In this document: positions 15,426-23,972 of the stretch, piece by piece
How the letters are laid out: every line of letters starts with the position of its first letter
How positions within the stretch are numbered: position 1 is the first letter of the stretch
Assembly (NCBI RefSeq): GCF_002729955.1
Contig: NZ_PBYA01000010.1
Span: forward strand, 1 to 46,307
Reading direction: 5' to 3'
Length of the DNA: 46,307 nt
Source: Salinisphaera sp.
Lineage (GTDB): Bacteria > Pseudomonadota > Gammaproteobacteria > Nevskiales > Salinisphaeraceae
Made by a program: the position numbers and the translations under genes
The notes under the pieces: generated by a model
What the model was told of the DNA's origin: nothing
Databases searched by the model: none
What the model saw: the letters and a program-made list of their open reading frames with translations, nothing else

Positions 15426-16346
15426 TCAGCCGGTATGGCCGGCGAAGCGCTGATGGATTTCGAGTACGTGCACGATGCTGGGCAGCAGGGCGGCCAGCGT
15501 TTCCTGTGCGCCCGAGCGACTGCCAGGGAAGGTCAGCACGAGCGAATTGCCGGCAAAGCCCGATACGCCCCGCGATAGCACGGCATAGGGCGTGCGCCGC
15601 TGGCCGAAGGCGCGGGCGGCTTCCATCAGACCCGGCATGGGCGTGGTCAACAACGGTTCGACGGTCTCCACCACCCGATCCTTCGGGCCGATGCCGGTGC
15701 CACCGACGGTGACGATCAGCTGGGTGTCGGCTGCGATCGCGGTATCGAGTGCTTCGCGAACCTGTGTTTCATCGTCGTGCAGCAGCCGGTAGTCGACCGG
15801 CGCGAAACCGGCTTTTTCCAGGCCTTCGAGGACATGGCGGCCGGCGGTATCCGGCTTGTGGCCATCGGCCACCGGGTCCGAGACCATCAGCACGGTCGCC
15901 GACAACGGTTTTTTGAGGGTTCGCTTGAAATGACTCTTGCCGCCGGTCTTGTCGAGCAGCCGCGTTTCGCCGACGGCCAGCTCTTCGGCCTCGGCATAGG
16001 GCTTGAGCATGTCGTAGAGCGTGAGGGCGGCCATGCTGGCGGCGGTGAGCGCTTCCATTTCCACGCCGGTGGGGCCGATCGTATGCACCTCGGCCTCGAT
16101 GACCACGCGCTCGGACTCGATATGGAAATGCACCTCGGCCGCATGAATGGGCAGCGGGTGACACAACGGCAGCAGTTCATCCGTGCGCTTGGCGGCCAGA
16201 ATGCCGGCAATACGGGCGCTGGCCTGGGGATCGCCTTTTTCGGTATCGCGATCGGCAATACGCTGCAGGCAATGCGCCGGCGCATGGAAGCTCGTGGTGG
16301 CGGTGGCCGAGCGCAGGGTCTCGGGCTTCATGCCGACATCTTTCAT
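15426..16346 (-). CDS. moaCB: MoaC-MoaB fusion, molybdopterin biosynthesis
   Basis: A 306-residue bifunctional protein. Residues about 1-150 are MoaC (cyclic pyranopterin monophosphate synthase): LLPLCHPLPIHAAEVHF and GVEMEALTAASMAALTLYDM, with the KTGGKSHF end. Residues about 155-300 are MoaB/MogA (molybdopterin adenylyltransferase fold): VTVGGTGIGPKDRVVE (the GGTG loop) and PYAVLSRGVSGF..LVLTFPGS. The first half makes the pyranopterin ring, the second acts late in cofactor assembly. The ATG at 16346 overlaps the moaDE stop by 4 bp, fixing the start; the longer open frame upstream is shadow. MoaCB fusions are known in other bacteria. Confidence 0.93.
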   Translation of the reverse strand: MKDVGMKPETLRSATATTSFHAPAHCLQRIADRDTEKGDPQASARIAGILAAKRTDELLPLCHPLPIHAAEVHFHIESERVVIEAEVHTIGPTGVEMEALTAASMAALTLYDMLKPYAEAEELAVGETRLLDKTGGKSHFKRTLKKPLSATVLMVSDPVADGHKPDTAGRHVLEGLEKAGFAPVDYRLLHDDETQVREALDTAIAADTQLIVTVGGTGIGPKDRVVETVEPLLTTPMPGLMEAARAFGQRRTPYAVLSRGVSGFAGNSLVLTFPGSRSGAQETLAALLPSIVHVLEIHQRFAGHTG

Positions 16347-17089
16347 GACTGTGGTCCTGTGTCGCGGCCAGTGTCTGCGTCTGCGTCGCGCGGGCGTTCC
16401 GGGCGGGGCACTTCCGTGCCTTCGAGATAGGCGCTGCTGCCGTCGGCATAGAATTCGTTCTTCCACACCGCCACGCGTGCCTTGAGTTCTTCCAGCGCAT
16501 GGCGGGCGGCGGCAAAGGCGGCGTCGCGGTGCACGGCACGCACCACCACATAGACGCTCACCTCGCCCAGACCCAGACGGCCGGTACGATGCTGAATGCG
16601 GCAGGCATGGGCATCGAATCGGTCGGTGGTTTCGGCCTCGATATCGGCCAGCGTGCGCGCCGCAAGCGGGCCGTAGGCGGAATAGTCCATCGACTCGACC
16701 TCGCGGCCGGCGTTGTTCAGGCGCACGGTGCCACCGAACACCACCAGCGCGCCGCAGCGATCGTCTTCGGTTTCGGCCATCAGCGCGTCGAGATCCAGCG
16801 GCGCATCGCTCAGATGGCGGTCTGAATCCGGCTGGCCGCCTGAAACCGGCGGGATCAGGGCGACGCGATCGCCGTCGGCCAGTGGCGTATCCGCGGCGAG
16901 CAGCGTATCCCCGCGTGCACAGGCGGTGCGCGAAAGCAGGTCGTGCGCGCGCGGATACTGCTGCTGGGCGGTCTCGATAAGCTGCGCGGGCGTGCAGGGG
17001 GCGGCGAGCCGAAGGGCCGCCGTATCGGCGCCCATCAGCGCGGCAAGCTCGCCGAAGCATTCGGCATGGACGGTAATCGAATCGCTCAT
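16343..17089 (-). CDS. MoaD-MoaE fusion, molybdopterin synthase
   Basis: A 248-residue protein joining both subunits of molybdopterin synthase. Residues about 1-85 are MoaD, a ubiquitin-like sulfur carrier ending VALIPPVSGG. Residues about 95-235 are MoaE: DDRCGALVVFGGTVR, EYSAYGPLA-like MDYSAYGPLAARTL, and VAVWKNEFYADGSSAYLEG with the catalytic Lys region. In free MoaD the terminal Gly-Gly is thiocarboxylated and inserted into MoaE; here Gly-Gly runs straight on into QPDSDRHLS. Either the chain is cut after Gly-Gly, as reported for mycobacterial MoaX, or the chemistry differs. The start at 17089 (MSDSITVH) is preferred to an upstream ATG in frame because MoaD begins there. Confidence 0.92.
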   Translation of the reverse strand: MSDSITVHAECFGELAALMGADTAALRLAAPCTPAQLIETAQQQYPRAHDLLSRTACARGDTLLAADTPLADGDRVALIPPVSGGQPDSDRHLSDAPLDLDALMAETEDDRCGALVVFGGTVRLNNAGREVESMDYSAYGPLAARTLADIEAETTDRFDAHACRIQHRTGRLGLGEVSVYVVVRAVHRDAAFAAARHALEELKARVAVWKNEFYADGSSAYLEGTEVPRPERPRDADADTGRDTGPQS

Positions 17090-17184
17090 GATCGGGTCAA
17101 GGCAGGTATGCAATACGCAAGGCTAGAGTGTGGCGGCAGACGGGGCAATCGCCGACGGCTCAGCGTCGCGGGCGCAGCGCCCGG

Positions 17185-18387
17185 TCAGTGGTCGTTCGCA
17201 CGGGCCGTTCCACGAGCTGCGCCGGTGCACCAGAACGCCAGCGCGCTGGCCTCGAGTACCGCGGCCACGGCGAGCGCGCCCGCCCAGCCACCGAGTTCAT
17301 AGGCAATACCGGAGACGAGCGATCCGAGCGCGCCGAACAGAAAGAAACAGCCCATATAGGCGGTCGTGATCCGGCTGCGTGCATCCGGGCGCAGGGTATA
17401 GATGGTGCTCTGGTTGAGAATCTGCACGCCCTGTACGCCCAGATCCATCAGCAGCAGGCCGATGATGATCGCGGTCAGGCTGTGCGGGTTCAAGCCCATG
17501 AACACGAAGGAAGCACAGGCAAGCAACAGAAAACCGCCGGTCGCCCAGCGTTCGTAGCCGCTGTCGTGAAAACGCCCGGCCAGCGACGCACCGAGGGCGC
17601 CCGCGGCGCCGAACAGGCTGAACAGGCCAATGGTGGTTTCACTGTAGTTGTAGGGTTCGCCGGCAAGCAGGAAGGGCAGCACCGTCCAGGTGATGGTGAA
17701 GCCAGCAAAGCCAAAAGCGCCATAGACGATACGCCGCCGTAGCACCGGTTCTTCCACCAGCAACGCGCCGACCGACCGCAATACCTGGCCGTAGCGCAGC
17801 GTATTGGCCGGGGGGGCGTTGTTCGGCAGAACCCGCCAGAGCAGGATCGTCTGGGCCAGCATGGCGAGCGCAGCGCAGCCGAATACAGCCCGCCAACCGG
17901 CCATATCGGCGACGATGCCGGAAAACGCCCGGGCCAGCAGGATGCCGATCAACAGCCCGCTCATCACGCGGCCGACCACCGCGCCGCGCTGGGCGGGGGC
18001 GGCCAGGGTGGCCGCCATGGGCACCATGATCTGGGCCGAGGTCGCCGACAGGCCGATCACGAAGCTGGCGAGCACGAAATAGCCGAAGGCCGGTGCCAGC
18101 GCGGCCGCCGCGAGGGCCAGGGCGGTGATCAGGCATACCGCGCCGATCAGCCGACGACGATTGAAGAAATCGCCGACGGGTACGATGAACACCAGGCCGG
18201 CGGCATAGCCCAGCTGGGTGACGGTAATGATCGTGGTCGCGCCCGCCGAAGAGATATCGAAGCTGCGGGTGAGCAGATCGAGCAGCGGCTGGGCGTAGTA
18301 GATATTGGCGACCGACAGGCCGCAGGCGACGGCCATCAGCCAGGCCAGCGGGGCCGACGGGGTGAGTTCGGTATGTTCGTTCGTCAC
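17185..18387 (-). CDS. MFS transporter, YnfM/NepI-like
   Basis: A 400-residue, 12-helix major facilitator. The N-terminal region SVANIYYAQPLLDLL and the loop GDFFNRRRLIGAV (motif A) are typical of the group that contains YnfM and related drug or sugar/nucleoside exporters. A shorter helix pattern in the second half (GLFSLFGAAGALGA) agrees. The substrate is unknown. The gene stands alone between the moa pair (95 bp away) and the PepSY gene. Confidence 0.88.
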   Translation of the reverse strand: MTNEHTELTPSAPLAWLMAVACGLSVANIYYAQPLLDLLTRSFDISSAGATTIITVTQLGYAAGLVFIVPVGDFFNRRRLIGAVCLITALALAAAALAPAFGYFVLASFVIGLSATSAQIMVPMAATLAAPAQRGAVVGRVMSGLLIGILLARAFSGIVADMAGWRAVFGCAALAMLAQTILLWRVLPNNAPPANTLRYGQVLRSVGALLVEEPVLRRRIVYGAFGFAGFTITWTVLPFLLAGEPYNYSETTIGLFSLFGAAGALGASLAGRFHDSGYERWATGGFLLLACASFVFMGLNPHSLTAIIIGLLLMDLGVQGVQILNQSTIYTLRPDARSRITTAYMGCFFLFGALGSLVSGIAYELGGWAGALAVAAVLEASALAFWCTGAARGTARANDH

Positions 18388-18548
18388 AGCGGCGAAGGGT
18401 TCGGGAAAAGGCAGCGGATTCTAACGTTGTATCGTGCAGTGGTGTGTTTTGCGGCGGCGCGGACCCGTACTCGCTGCTTCGGTGACGCGTGTTTTTGCCG
18501 GCCGCGCGGCCGCGGGCCGTAGCCATCGCCTATGTCCGGCGGGCAAAC

Positions 18549-18577
18549 AAAAAAAGCCCGCCTGAAAACAGGCGGGC
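18549..18577 (-). terminator. Rho-independent terminator of the PepSY gene
   Basis: A perfect 9-bp stem GCCCGCCTG/CAGGCGGGC with an AAAA loop. Seven A's at 18549-18555 become a T-run when read leftward, so it ends the minus-strand PepSY transcript 50 bp after its stop. Confidence 0.9.
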
Positions 18578-18627
18578 CGGGGCGTCGGCGTGCGACAGAT
18601 CGGCTCGAACGCCGACGGGGCGATCGA

Positions 18628-18921
18628 TCAGTCGTCGTCGCGTTCGCTGCGCAGGATCTCGCCGGTACGGGCATCGATCGTGAGTTCGACGCGCTGGCCG
18701 GCCGGGTCGGTGGCCTCGACGTCGTAGCGATCCATATCGCGATCGACTTCATCGATCTGGGTATAGTCCTGGCTCTCCAGCATCTGTACGACGTCCACCA
18801 GCGATTTCGTGTTCGCGTTGGCGTTCGCGCCGGCCTCGTTCTGGGCGAGGGCGACGGCCGGACCCGCGGTCAGTGCGGCGGCCAGGGCGAGGGTGGCGAT
18901 ACGGCTGTTGAAGTGGGACAT
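18628..18921 (-). CDS. Periplasmic PepSY-domain protein
   Basis: A 97-residue exported protein with a signal peptide (to about residue 26, ...AVALAQ) and one PepSY domain: SLVDVVQMLESQDYTQIDEVDRD..YDVEATDPAGQRVELTIDARTGEIL. PepSY domains are small periplasmic or membrane-associated modules thought to inhibit or modulate proteins and are often found beside two-component systems. It is transcribed away from such a system, 109 bp from a second PepSY-like gene, sharing one promoter region (18922-19030). It is probably a target or a modulator of that system (inference). Confidence 0.88.
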   Translation of the reverse strand: MSHFNSRIATLALAAALTAGPAVALAQNEAGANANANTKSLVDVVQMLESQDYTQIDEVDRDMDRYDVEATDPAGQRVELTIDARTGEILRSERDDD

Positions 18922-19030
18922 GCGTCCTCCTTGGGTTGAGTTCGGCGCCGAGTGTGGGCGTCGACCGTCGAATACGTTGTGAATAGGGCATTCATCGTCA
19001 ATTCATCGCTGCAGCATGGACAATAGTCGT

Positions 19031-19390
19031 ATGTCTCGTGCCTTCAGCTCATTCTTGCCGTGGTTATGCGTGGGCGGCCTGCTCATCGGCGCCAGCGCGG
19101 CCTTGCGTGCCGGTGACGTCGACGCCGAAGATGCCCGGCAGGCGAGCGATGCCGGCAAGATCGCGCCGCTGCGCCACCTCTTCGACAAGGTCGAGCGCGA
19201 ATGTCGCGGCCGTTTTGTCGAAATGGAGCTGGAAGAAGACGACGGCCGCTGGACCTACGAGATCAAGCTCATCGGCCCGGGTGGAGATGTCGCGGAACTC
19301 GAATACGATGCGACGGATTTGCGCCTGCTCGAAGCCGAAGGCAAGCGCCTTGACGCGCTTGAATGCGTACCGCCCGGCACCCCGGACTGA
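19031..19390 (+). CDS. Exported PepSY-like protein
   Basis: A 119-residue protein with an N-terminal hydrophobic export segment (FLPWLCVGGLLIGASAALRA) and a C-terminal PepSY-like domain (PLRHLFDKVERECRGRFVEMELEEDDGRWTYEIKLIGPGGDVAELEYDATDLRLLE). An ATG at 19016 in the same frame is an alternative start. It is the first gene of a rightward operon with the response regulator 17 bp later and the kinase. PepSY proteins encoded with PhoP/PhoQ-like systems are common; the likely role is to tune the sensor from the periplasm (inference). Confidence 0.8.
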   Translation: MSRAFSSFLPWLCVGGLLIGASAALRAGDVDAEDARQASDAGKIAPLRHLFDKVERECRGRFVEMELEEDDGRWTYEIKLIGPGGDVAELEYDATDLRLLEAEGKRLDALECVPPGTPD

Positions 19391-19407
19391 TTCGAAGTAT
19401 TGCGCCT

Positions 19408-20076
19408 ATGAGACTGCTGATTGTCGAAGACGAGCCCACGCTCTGCGAACAGCTCGAAGAAGCACTGGGCGAGGCGGGCTATGCCGTGGATATCGCCGTC
19501 GATGGCGAGGACGGGGCCTATCGCGGCGCCACCGAACCCTATGACGCGATCGTGCTCGATCTGGGTCTGCCGCGACTGGACGGTTTGAGCGTACTGCGCG
19601 GCTGGCGCGCCGAGGGCGTGAATGTGCCGGTATGCATTCTCACCGCCCGCGGCGAATGGCATGAAAAGGTCGATGGCATGGATGCCGGCGCCGACGACTA
19701 TCTGGCCAAGCCGTTTCGCATGGAAGAGCTGCTGGCCCGATTGCGGGCGCTGATTCGTCGCGCCAGCGGCATGGCCACGCCGGTGCTCGAGGTGGGCGAC
19801 GTCAGTCTGGATACACGCAGCGCACGGGTCGCGGTCGCGGGCCGGCCGGTCAAGCTCACCGGCCACGAATACCGCGTGCTGTCTTATCTGATGCACCACC
19901 CCGACGAGGTGGTATCGCGCAGCGAGCTCATCGAGCATATCTATGCACAGGATTTCGATCGTGACTCGAATACGATCGAGGTCTTCATCCGGCGCCTGCG
20001 CCAGAAACTCGACAACGACGCCATCGTGACCGTACGCGGCTTCGGCTATCGCTTCGACGCGAACGCGAGCGGCTGA
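19408..20076 (+). CDS. OmpR/PhoP-family response regulator
   Basis: A 222-residue regulator: a receiver domain (residues 1-120) with acidic pocket E7/D8, phospho-acceptor Asp51 (IVLDLGLPRLDG) and Lys in YLAKPFRMEEL, then a winged-helix DNA-binding domain (about 128-220) with LTGHEYRVLSYLM, SNTIEVFIRRLRQKL and VRGFGYRF. The start at 19408 matches the family N-terminus MRLLIVEDE; the frame is open upstream but overlaps the PepSY gene. The kinase gene begins 7 bp after its stop, so the two form a cognate pair. Confidence 0.92.
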   Translation: MRLLIVEDEPTLCEQLEEALGEAGYAVDIAVDGEDGAYRGATEPYDAIVLDLGLPRLDGLSVLRGWRAEGVNVPVCILTARGEWHEKVDGMDAGADDYLAKPFRMEELLARLRALIRRASGMATPVLEVGDVSLDTRSARVAVAGRPVKLTGHEYRVLSYLMHHPDEVVSRSELIEHIYAQDFDRDSNTIEVFIRRLRQKLDNDAIVTVRGFGYRFDANASG

Positions 20077-20082
20077 ACGGGC

Positions 20083-21429
20083 ATGGCCCGCATGTCTCTA
20101 CAGCGGCGCCTGTTTCTGGGCGCGGCGATCTGGATCGTACTCGCGCTTGCGACCACCGCGCTGCTGCTGTCGGTGCTGTTTCGTGACCATCTGGAAAACG
20201 ATCTCGCCCGGCGGCTGGACGCCGATTTCCTCCAGCTCGTCTCCCAGTTCGATGTCAACGAACAGGGCCGGCTGCTGCATTCGGTGGCCATGAGCGATCC
20301 GCTCTATCAGCGCGTACTCTCCGGGCGCTACTGGCAGGTCGAGCGTGGGGGCGTGGTGAGCCTGCATTCGCGCTCGCTCTGGGACGCCACCCTGGCTGTC
20401 GAAGAACATCAGACCGGCGCGCGGGTGCGCCTGGCCGGCCCGCGCGGCGCGCCGCTGCTGGCGGTGGTGCGCAATATCACCGTGCCCAACGTGGCCGAGC
20501 CGCTGCGCCTGACCGTGGCCGCAAGCCTGGCGCCGGTCGACACGGCGGTGGCCGAGTTTCGGCGTACCACGCTTATCGCACTCGGCGTGCTGGCGGCCGG
20601 CCTGATTCTGGCCGCGGCATTGCAGGTGCGCCTGGGTCTGCGCCCGCTCGGCAAGCTGCGCGGCGAGCTGGCGACGATCCGCGATGCGCGGGCCACCCGG
20701 CTATCCGGCGATTACCCGGCCGAGGTCGAGCCGCTGGTGGCCGATCTCAACAGCGTGCTCGCCCATAACGAAACACTCATCGAGCGCGCGCGTCGCCAGG
20801 CCGGCAATCTGGCCCATGCATTGAAGACGCCGCTGTCGGTCATCGGCAATGAGGCCGCCCGCCTGGGTGCCGACGGTCAGGGCCGGCGCGCCGAGCGTTT
20901 GCAGCATGAAGTGGCGGCGATGCAGCGCCATATCGACTGGCATCTGGCGCGCACGCGTATCGCCGGGCAGGCGGGCAGTCACAAGTCCACGCCGGTGGCC
21001 GAGGTGCTGGCCCGGCTGCAGCGTACCCTGCAACGCCTCTACGGCGCCGACGGGCTGGTGATCGATATCGATTCGTCGCAGGCGCTGCGTTTTGCCGGCG
21101 AGCAGCGGGATCTGGAGCAGATGCTCGGCAACCTCATGGAAAACGCCTGCAAATGGGCCCGCGGCGTGGTCGAGGTCCACGTCGCGGCCACGGGCGCGTC
21201 GCTGCTCGTACAGGTCGACGACGACGGGCCGGGCCTGAGCGCCGAACAACGCAGCCAGGCCATCCGGCCCGGCCAGCGTTTCGATGAGGCCGTGCCCGGC
21301 TCGGGGCTTGGTCTGGCCATCGTCAGCGATCTGGCCGAAGCCTATGCCGGCGCCCTGCGCCTCGAAGACGCCGAGCTGGGTGGGCTCTCGGCGCGGCTGA
21401 CGTTGCCACGCTCGCCGGACGCGTTCTAG
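20083..21429 (+). CDS. PhoQ-like sensor histidine kinase
   Basis: A 448-residue membrane kinase with two transmembrane helices (about 12-33 and 162-182) flanking a periplasmic sensor of some 125 residues, then HAMP-like linker, the phospho-acceptor His245 in [13 protein letters not shown]-box [18 protein letters not shown] and GSGLGLAIV. The AHALKTPL box is typical of PhoQ-type kinases. Together with the adjacent PepSY proteins this suggests a system sensing cations or envelope state; the signal is not deducible. The stop shares the tetranucleotide CTAG (21426-21429) with the stop of convergent rpiA. Confidence 0.9.
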   Translation: MARMSLQRRLFLGAAIWIVLALATTALLLSVLFRDHLENDLARRLDADFLQLVSQFDVNEQGRLLHSVAMSDPLYQRVLSGRYWQVERGGVVSLHSRSLWDATLAVEEHQTGARVRLAGPRGAPLLAVVRNITVPNVAEPLRLTVAASLAPVDTAVAEFRRTTLIALGVLAAGLILAAALQVRLGLRPLGKLRGELATIRDARATRLSGDYPAEVEPLVADLNSVLAHNETLIERARRQAGNLAHALKTPLSVIGNEAARLGADGQGRRAERLQHEVAAMQRHIDWHLARTRIAGQAGSHKSTPVAEVLARLQRTLQRLYGADGLVIDIDSSQALRFAGEQRDLEQMLGNLMENACKWARGVVEVHVAATGASLLVQVDDDGPGLSAEQRSQAIRPGQRFDEAVPGSGLGLAIVSDLAEAYAGALRLEDAELGGLSARLTLPRSPDAF

Positions 21430-22088
21430 CGCTTGTGCGTCTGTACGCCGCCGTCTGCGGCCACGATAAGAACGTCGGCCGGGCGGCGTGCGAACAGGCC
21501 GACCGTGACCACGCCCGGAATGGCGTTGATGGCGTCCTCGAGTTCGATCGGGTTCATGATTTCGAGGTTATGCACGTCGAGAATCGGGTGGCCGTTGTCG
21601 GAGACGAAGCCTGTGCGCAGTTCCGGCTCGCCGCCGAGTTTGACCAGCGCCCGCGCCACGCTCGAGCGGCCCATTTCGATGACTTCCACCGGTAGCGGGA
21701 AGCGCCCCAGCAGATCGACCTGCTTGGAGGCGTCGACCATGCAGATGAAGGTACGCGAGGCCCCGGCGATGATCTTTTCCCGGGTCAGCGCGCCGCCGCC
21801 GCCCTTGATCAGCTCCAGGTGCTCGTTGGCTTCGTCCGCGCCGTCGATATACACGCCCAGCGCGCCGGCGGTGTTCAGGTCCACCACGTCGAAGCCGGCC
21901 GCGCGCAGGCGTTCGGTGGTGGCTTTCGAGCTGGATACGCAGCCGGGGATATCCGGCTCGCGCTCGGCGAGCACGTCAATGAAGTGATTGACCGTCGAAC
22001 CCGTGCCCACGCCCAGGTATTCGCCGTCGTTGACGTATTCGTAGGCGGCTTCGGCCGCGGCGCGCTTGAGATCGTCCTGTTTGCCCAT
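21426..22088 (-). CDS. rpiA: Ribose-5-phosphate isomerase A
   Basis: A 220-residue RpiA, which interconverts ribose 5-phosphate and ribulose 5-phosphate in the pentose phosphate pathway. Motifs: [13 protein letters not shown] (phosphate loop), [25 protein letters not shown] (active site Asp and the Lys/Glu region) and [15 protein letters not shown]. Length is standard. It starts 45 bp after yggS on the same strand and converges on the kinase gene with a 4-bp overlap at the stops. Confidence 0.96.
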   Translation of the reverse strand: MGKQDDLKRAAAEAAYEYVNDGEYLGVGTGSTVNHFIDVLAEREPDIPGCVSSSKATTERLRAAGFDVVDLNTAGALGVYIDGADEANEHLELIKGGGGALTREKIIAGASRTFICMVDASKQVDLLGRFPLPVEVIEMGRSSVARALVKLGGEPELRTGFVSDNGHPILDVHNLEIMNPIELEDAINAIPGVVTVGLFARRPADVLIVAADGGVQTHKR

Positions 22089-22133
22089 TAAAGCTTTCCT
22101 GCTGCGATGTCGAAAAAAGATAGGTTGTGAGAA

Positions 22134-22835
22134 TCAGTGGTCGCGCGCGCCGAATATGTCGGTGCCGACACGTACATGCGTCGCGCCCTCGGCGATCGCG
22201 GCTTCCAGGTCGCTGCTCATGCCCATCGACAGGGTATCGAGTCGGTGGCCGCTCGCATTGAGGTGCTGCATGAGTTCGCGCAGCGCGGCAAAGGGTTTGC
22301 GCTGGCTGGCTTCGTCGTCGCGGGGTGCGGGAATGGTCATCAGCCCGCGTAGCCGCACGCCATCGAGCTCGACGATCTGGTCGGCGAGTTCGGCCACGGC
22401 GTCGGGCGCCAGGCCGGACTTGCTGGCTTCGCCATCGATGTTGACCTGGATGCATAGATTCAGCGGCGCCAGGCCCGCCGGACGCTGATCGGCGAGCCGG
22501 CGCGCGATCTTGAAACGGTCGATGGCATGGGCCCAGTCGAAATTTGATGCGATATCACGGGTCTTGTTCGACTGAATGTCGCCGATAAAGTGCCAGAGAG
22601 GTGTGCGTTCGGTCAGTACGCCGATCTTGGCGAGCGCGTCCTGGAGGTAGTTTTCGCCAAAATCGCGCTGCCCGTGATCGAGCGCTTCGCGTACGCGTTC
22701 GACCGGTTTGGTCTTGGAGACCGCCACCAGGGTGACTTCGCCCGAATCGCGGTGCGCGGCTGCCGCCGCACGGGCAATGCGATCGCGCACACGATCGAGG
22801 GCGTCGGCGATGGATGGGGTTGAATCGGTCGGCAT
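22134..22835 (-). CDS. yggS: YggS/PLPBP family pyridoxal-phosphate homeostasis protein
   Basis: A 233-residue PLP-binding barrel protein without known catalytic activity, involved in vitamin B6 and amino-acid homeostasis. Motifs: VTLVAVSKTKPVERVREAL with the PLP Lys, FGENYLQDALAKI, WHFIGDIQSNKTRDIA, and LSMGMSSDLEAAIAEGATHVRVGTDIFG. It is divergent from pilT with a 79-bp gap, the same neighbourhood as in Pseudomonas. Confidence 0.96.
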   Translation of the reverse strand: MPTDSTPSIADALDRVRDRIARAAAAAHRDSGEVTLVAVSKTKPVERVREALDHGQRDFGENYLQDALAKIGVLTERTPLWHFIGDIQSNKTRDIASNFDWAHAIDRFKIARRLADQRPAGLAPLNLCIQVNIDGEASKSGLAPDAVAELADQIVELDGVRLRGLMTIPAPRDDEASQRKPFAALRELMQHLNASGHRLDTLSMGMSSDLEAAIAEGATHVRVGTDIFGARDH

Positions 22836-22914
22836 GGAAACAGTTTTCGTTCGGCTGCGTTGGGTTAGGATTAGGATAACGCGGCCGGCCTAGCAGGGAG
22901 CACGTCGGGAACCT

Positions 22915-23961
22915 ATGGATATTTCCCAGTTACTGGCCTTTTCGGTCAAACAGAATGCCTCGGATCTGCATTTGTCGGGCGGCCTGCCGCCGATGATCCG
23001 CGTAGACGGCGACATGCGGCGCATCAATCTGCCGCCGCTGGAACACAAGGAAGTGTTCGATCTCGTCTACGACATCATGAACGACCGTCAGCGCAAGGCC
23101 TACGACGAGCACCTTGAGACCGACTTTTCGTTCGAGATCCCGAATCTCGCGCGTTTTCGTGTCAACGTGTTCAACCAGAACCGCGGCGCGGCGGCGGTGT
23201 TTCGTACCATTCCTTCGCAGGTGCTCACGCTCGAAGAGCTGGACGCGCCCAAGGTCTTTCGCGACATCGCGGCACTGCCGCGCGGGCTGGTGCTGGTGAC
23301 CGGGCCGACCGGTTCCGGTAAGTCGACCACGCTGGCGGCGATGGTCAACCACAAGAACGAAACCGAACTCGGACATATCCTCACCATCGAGGATCCGATC
23401 GAGTTCGTGCACAGCTCGCAGAAATGCCTGGTCAACCAGCGTGAAGTCGAGCGCGACACCCATTCCTTCGCGGCGGCGCTGCGCAGCGCCCTGCGCGAGG
23501 ATCCGGACACCATTCTGGTGGGCGAGCTGCGCGATCTGGAAACCATCCGCCTGGCGCTGACCGCGGCCGAAACCGGCCATCTCGTGTTCGGCACCCTGCA
23601 TACCTCGTCGGCGGCTAAGACCATCGACCGTATCATCGACGTCTTCCCCGGCGCGGAAAAGGACATGGTGCGGGCGATGCTGTCGGAATCGCTGCGCGCG
23701 GTGATTTCCCAGACGCTGCTCAAGAAGAAGGCCGGCGGCCGTGTCGCGGCCCACGAAATCATGATGGGCACGCCGGCGATTCGTAACCTGATCCGCGAAG
23801 GCAAGATCGCGCAGATGTACTCGTCGATCCAGACCGGCCAGTCGGCCGGCATGCAGACGCTCGATCAGTGCCTGCAGGATCTGGTGCGCCGGGGCGTGGT
23901 CACCCGCGACGAGGCGGGCCGCAAGGCGGTCAACCGCGAGTCGCTGGGTAGCAACAGCTAG
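22915..23961 (+). CDS. pilT: Type IV pilus retraction ATPase PilT
   Basis: A 348-residue hexameric ATPase that powers pilus retraction and twitching. Motifs: N-terminal SDLHLSGGLPPMIRVDG, Walker A GPTGSGKST at 130-138, Asp box LTIEDPIEFVH, Walker B-type ILVGELRDLET with Glu204, His box GTLHTSSAAKTIDRI, and AIRNLIRE at 288-295, the motif specific to PilT retraction function. It is first of three tandem paralogues; pilU follows after 11 bp. Confidence 0.96.
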   Translation: MDISQLLAFSVKQNASDLHLSGGLPPMIRVDGDMRRINLPPLEHKEVFDLVYDIMNDRQRKAYDEHLETDFSFEIPNLARFRVNVFNQNRGAAAVFRTIPSQVLTLEELDAPKVFRDIAALPRGLVLVTGPTGSGKSTTLAAMVNHKNETELGHILTIEDPIEFVHSSQKCLVNQREVERDTHSFAAALRSALREDPDTILVGELRDLETIRLALTAAETGHLVFGTLHTSSAAKTIDRIIDVFPGAEKDMVRAMLSESLRAVISQTLLKKKAGGRVAAHEIMMGTPAIRNLIREGKIAQMYSSIQTGQSAGMQTLDQCLQDLVRRGVVTRDEAGRKAVNRESLGSNS

Positions 23962-23972
23962 GGACGTTCGTC

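Noticed and set aside
16347-17060. Long N-terminal extension of the MoaC-MoaB frame
   Set aside because: It is the shifted frame of moaDE, Arg-rich and without domain; the 4-bp overlap start at 16346 is clear.
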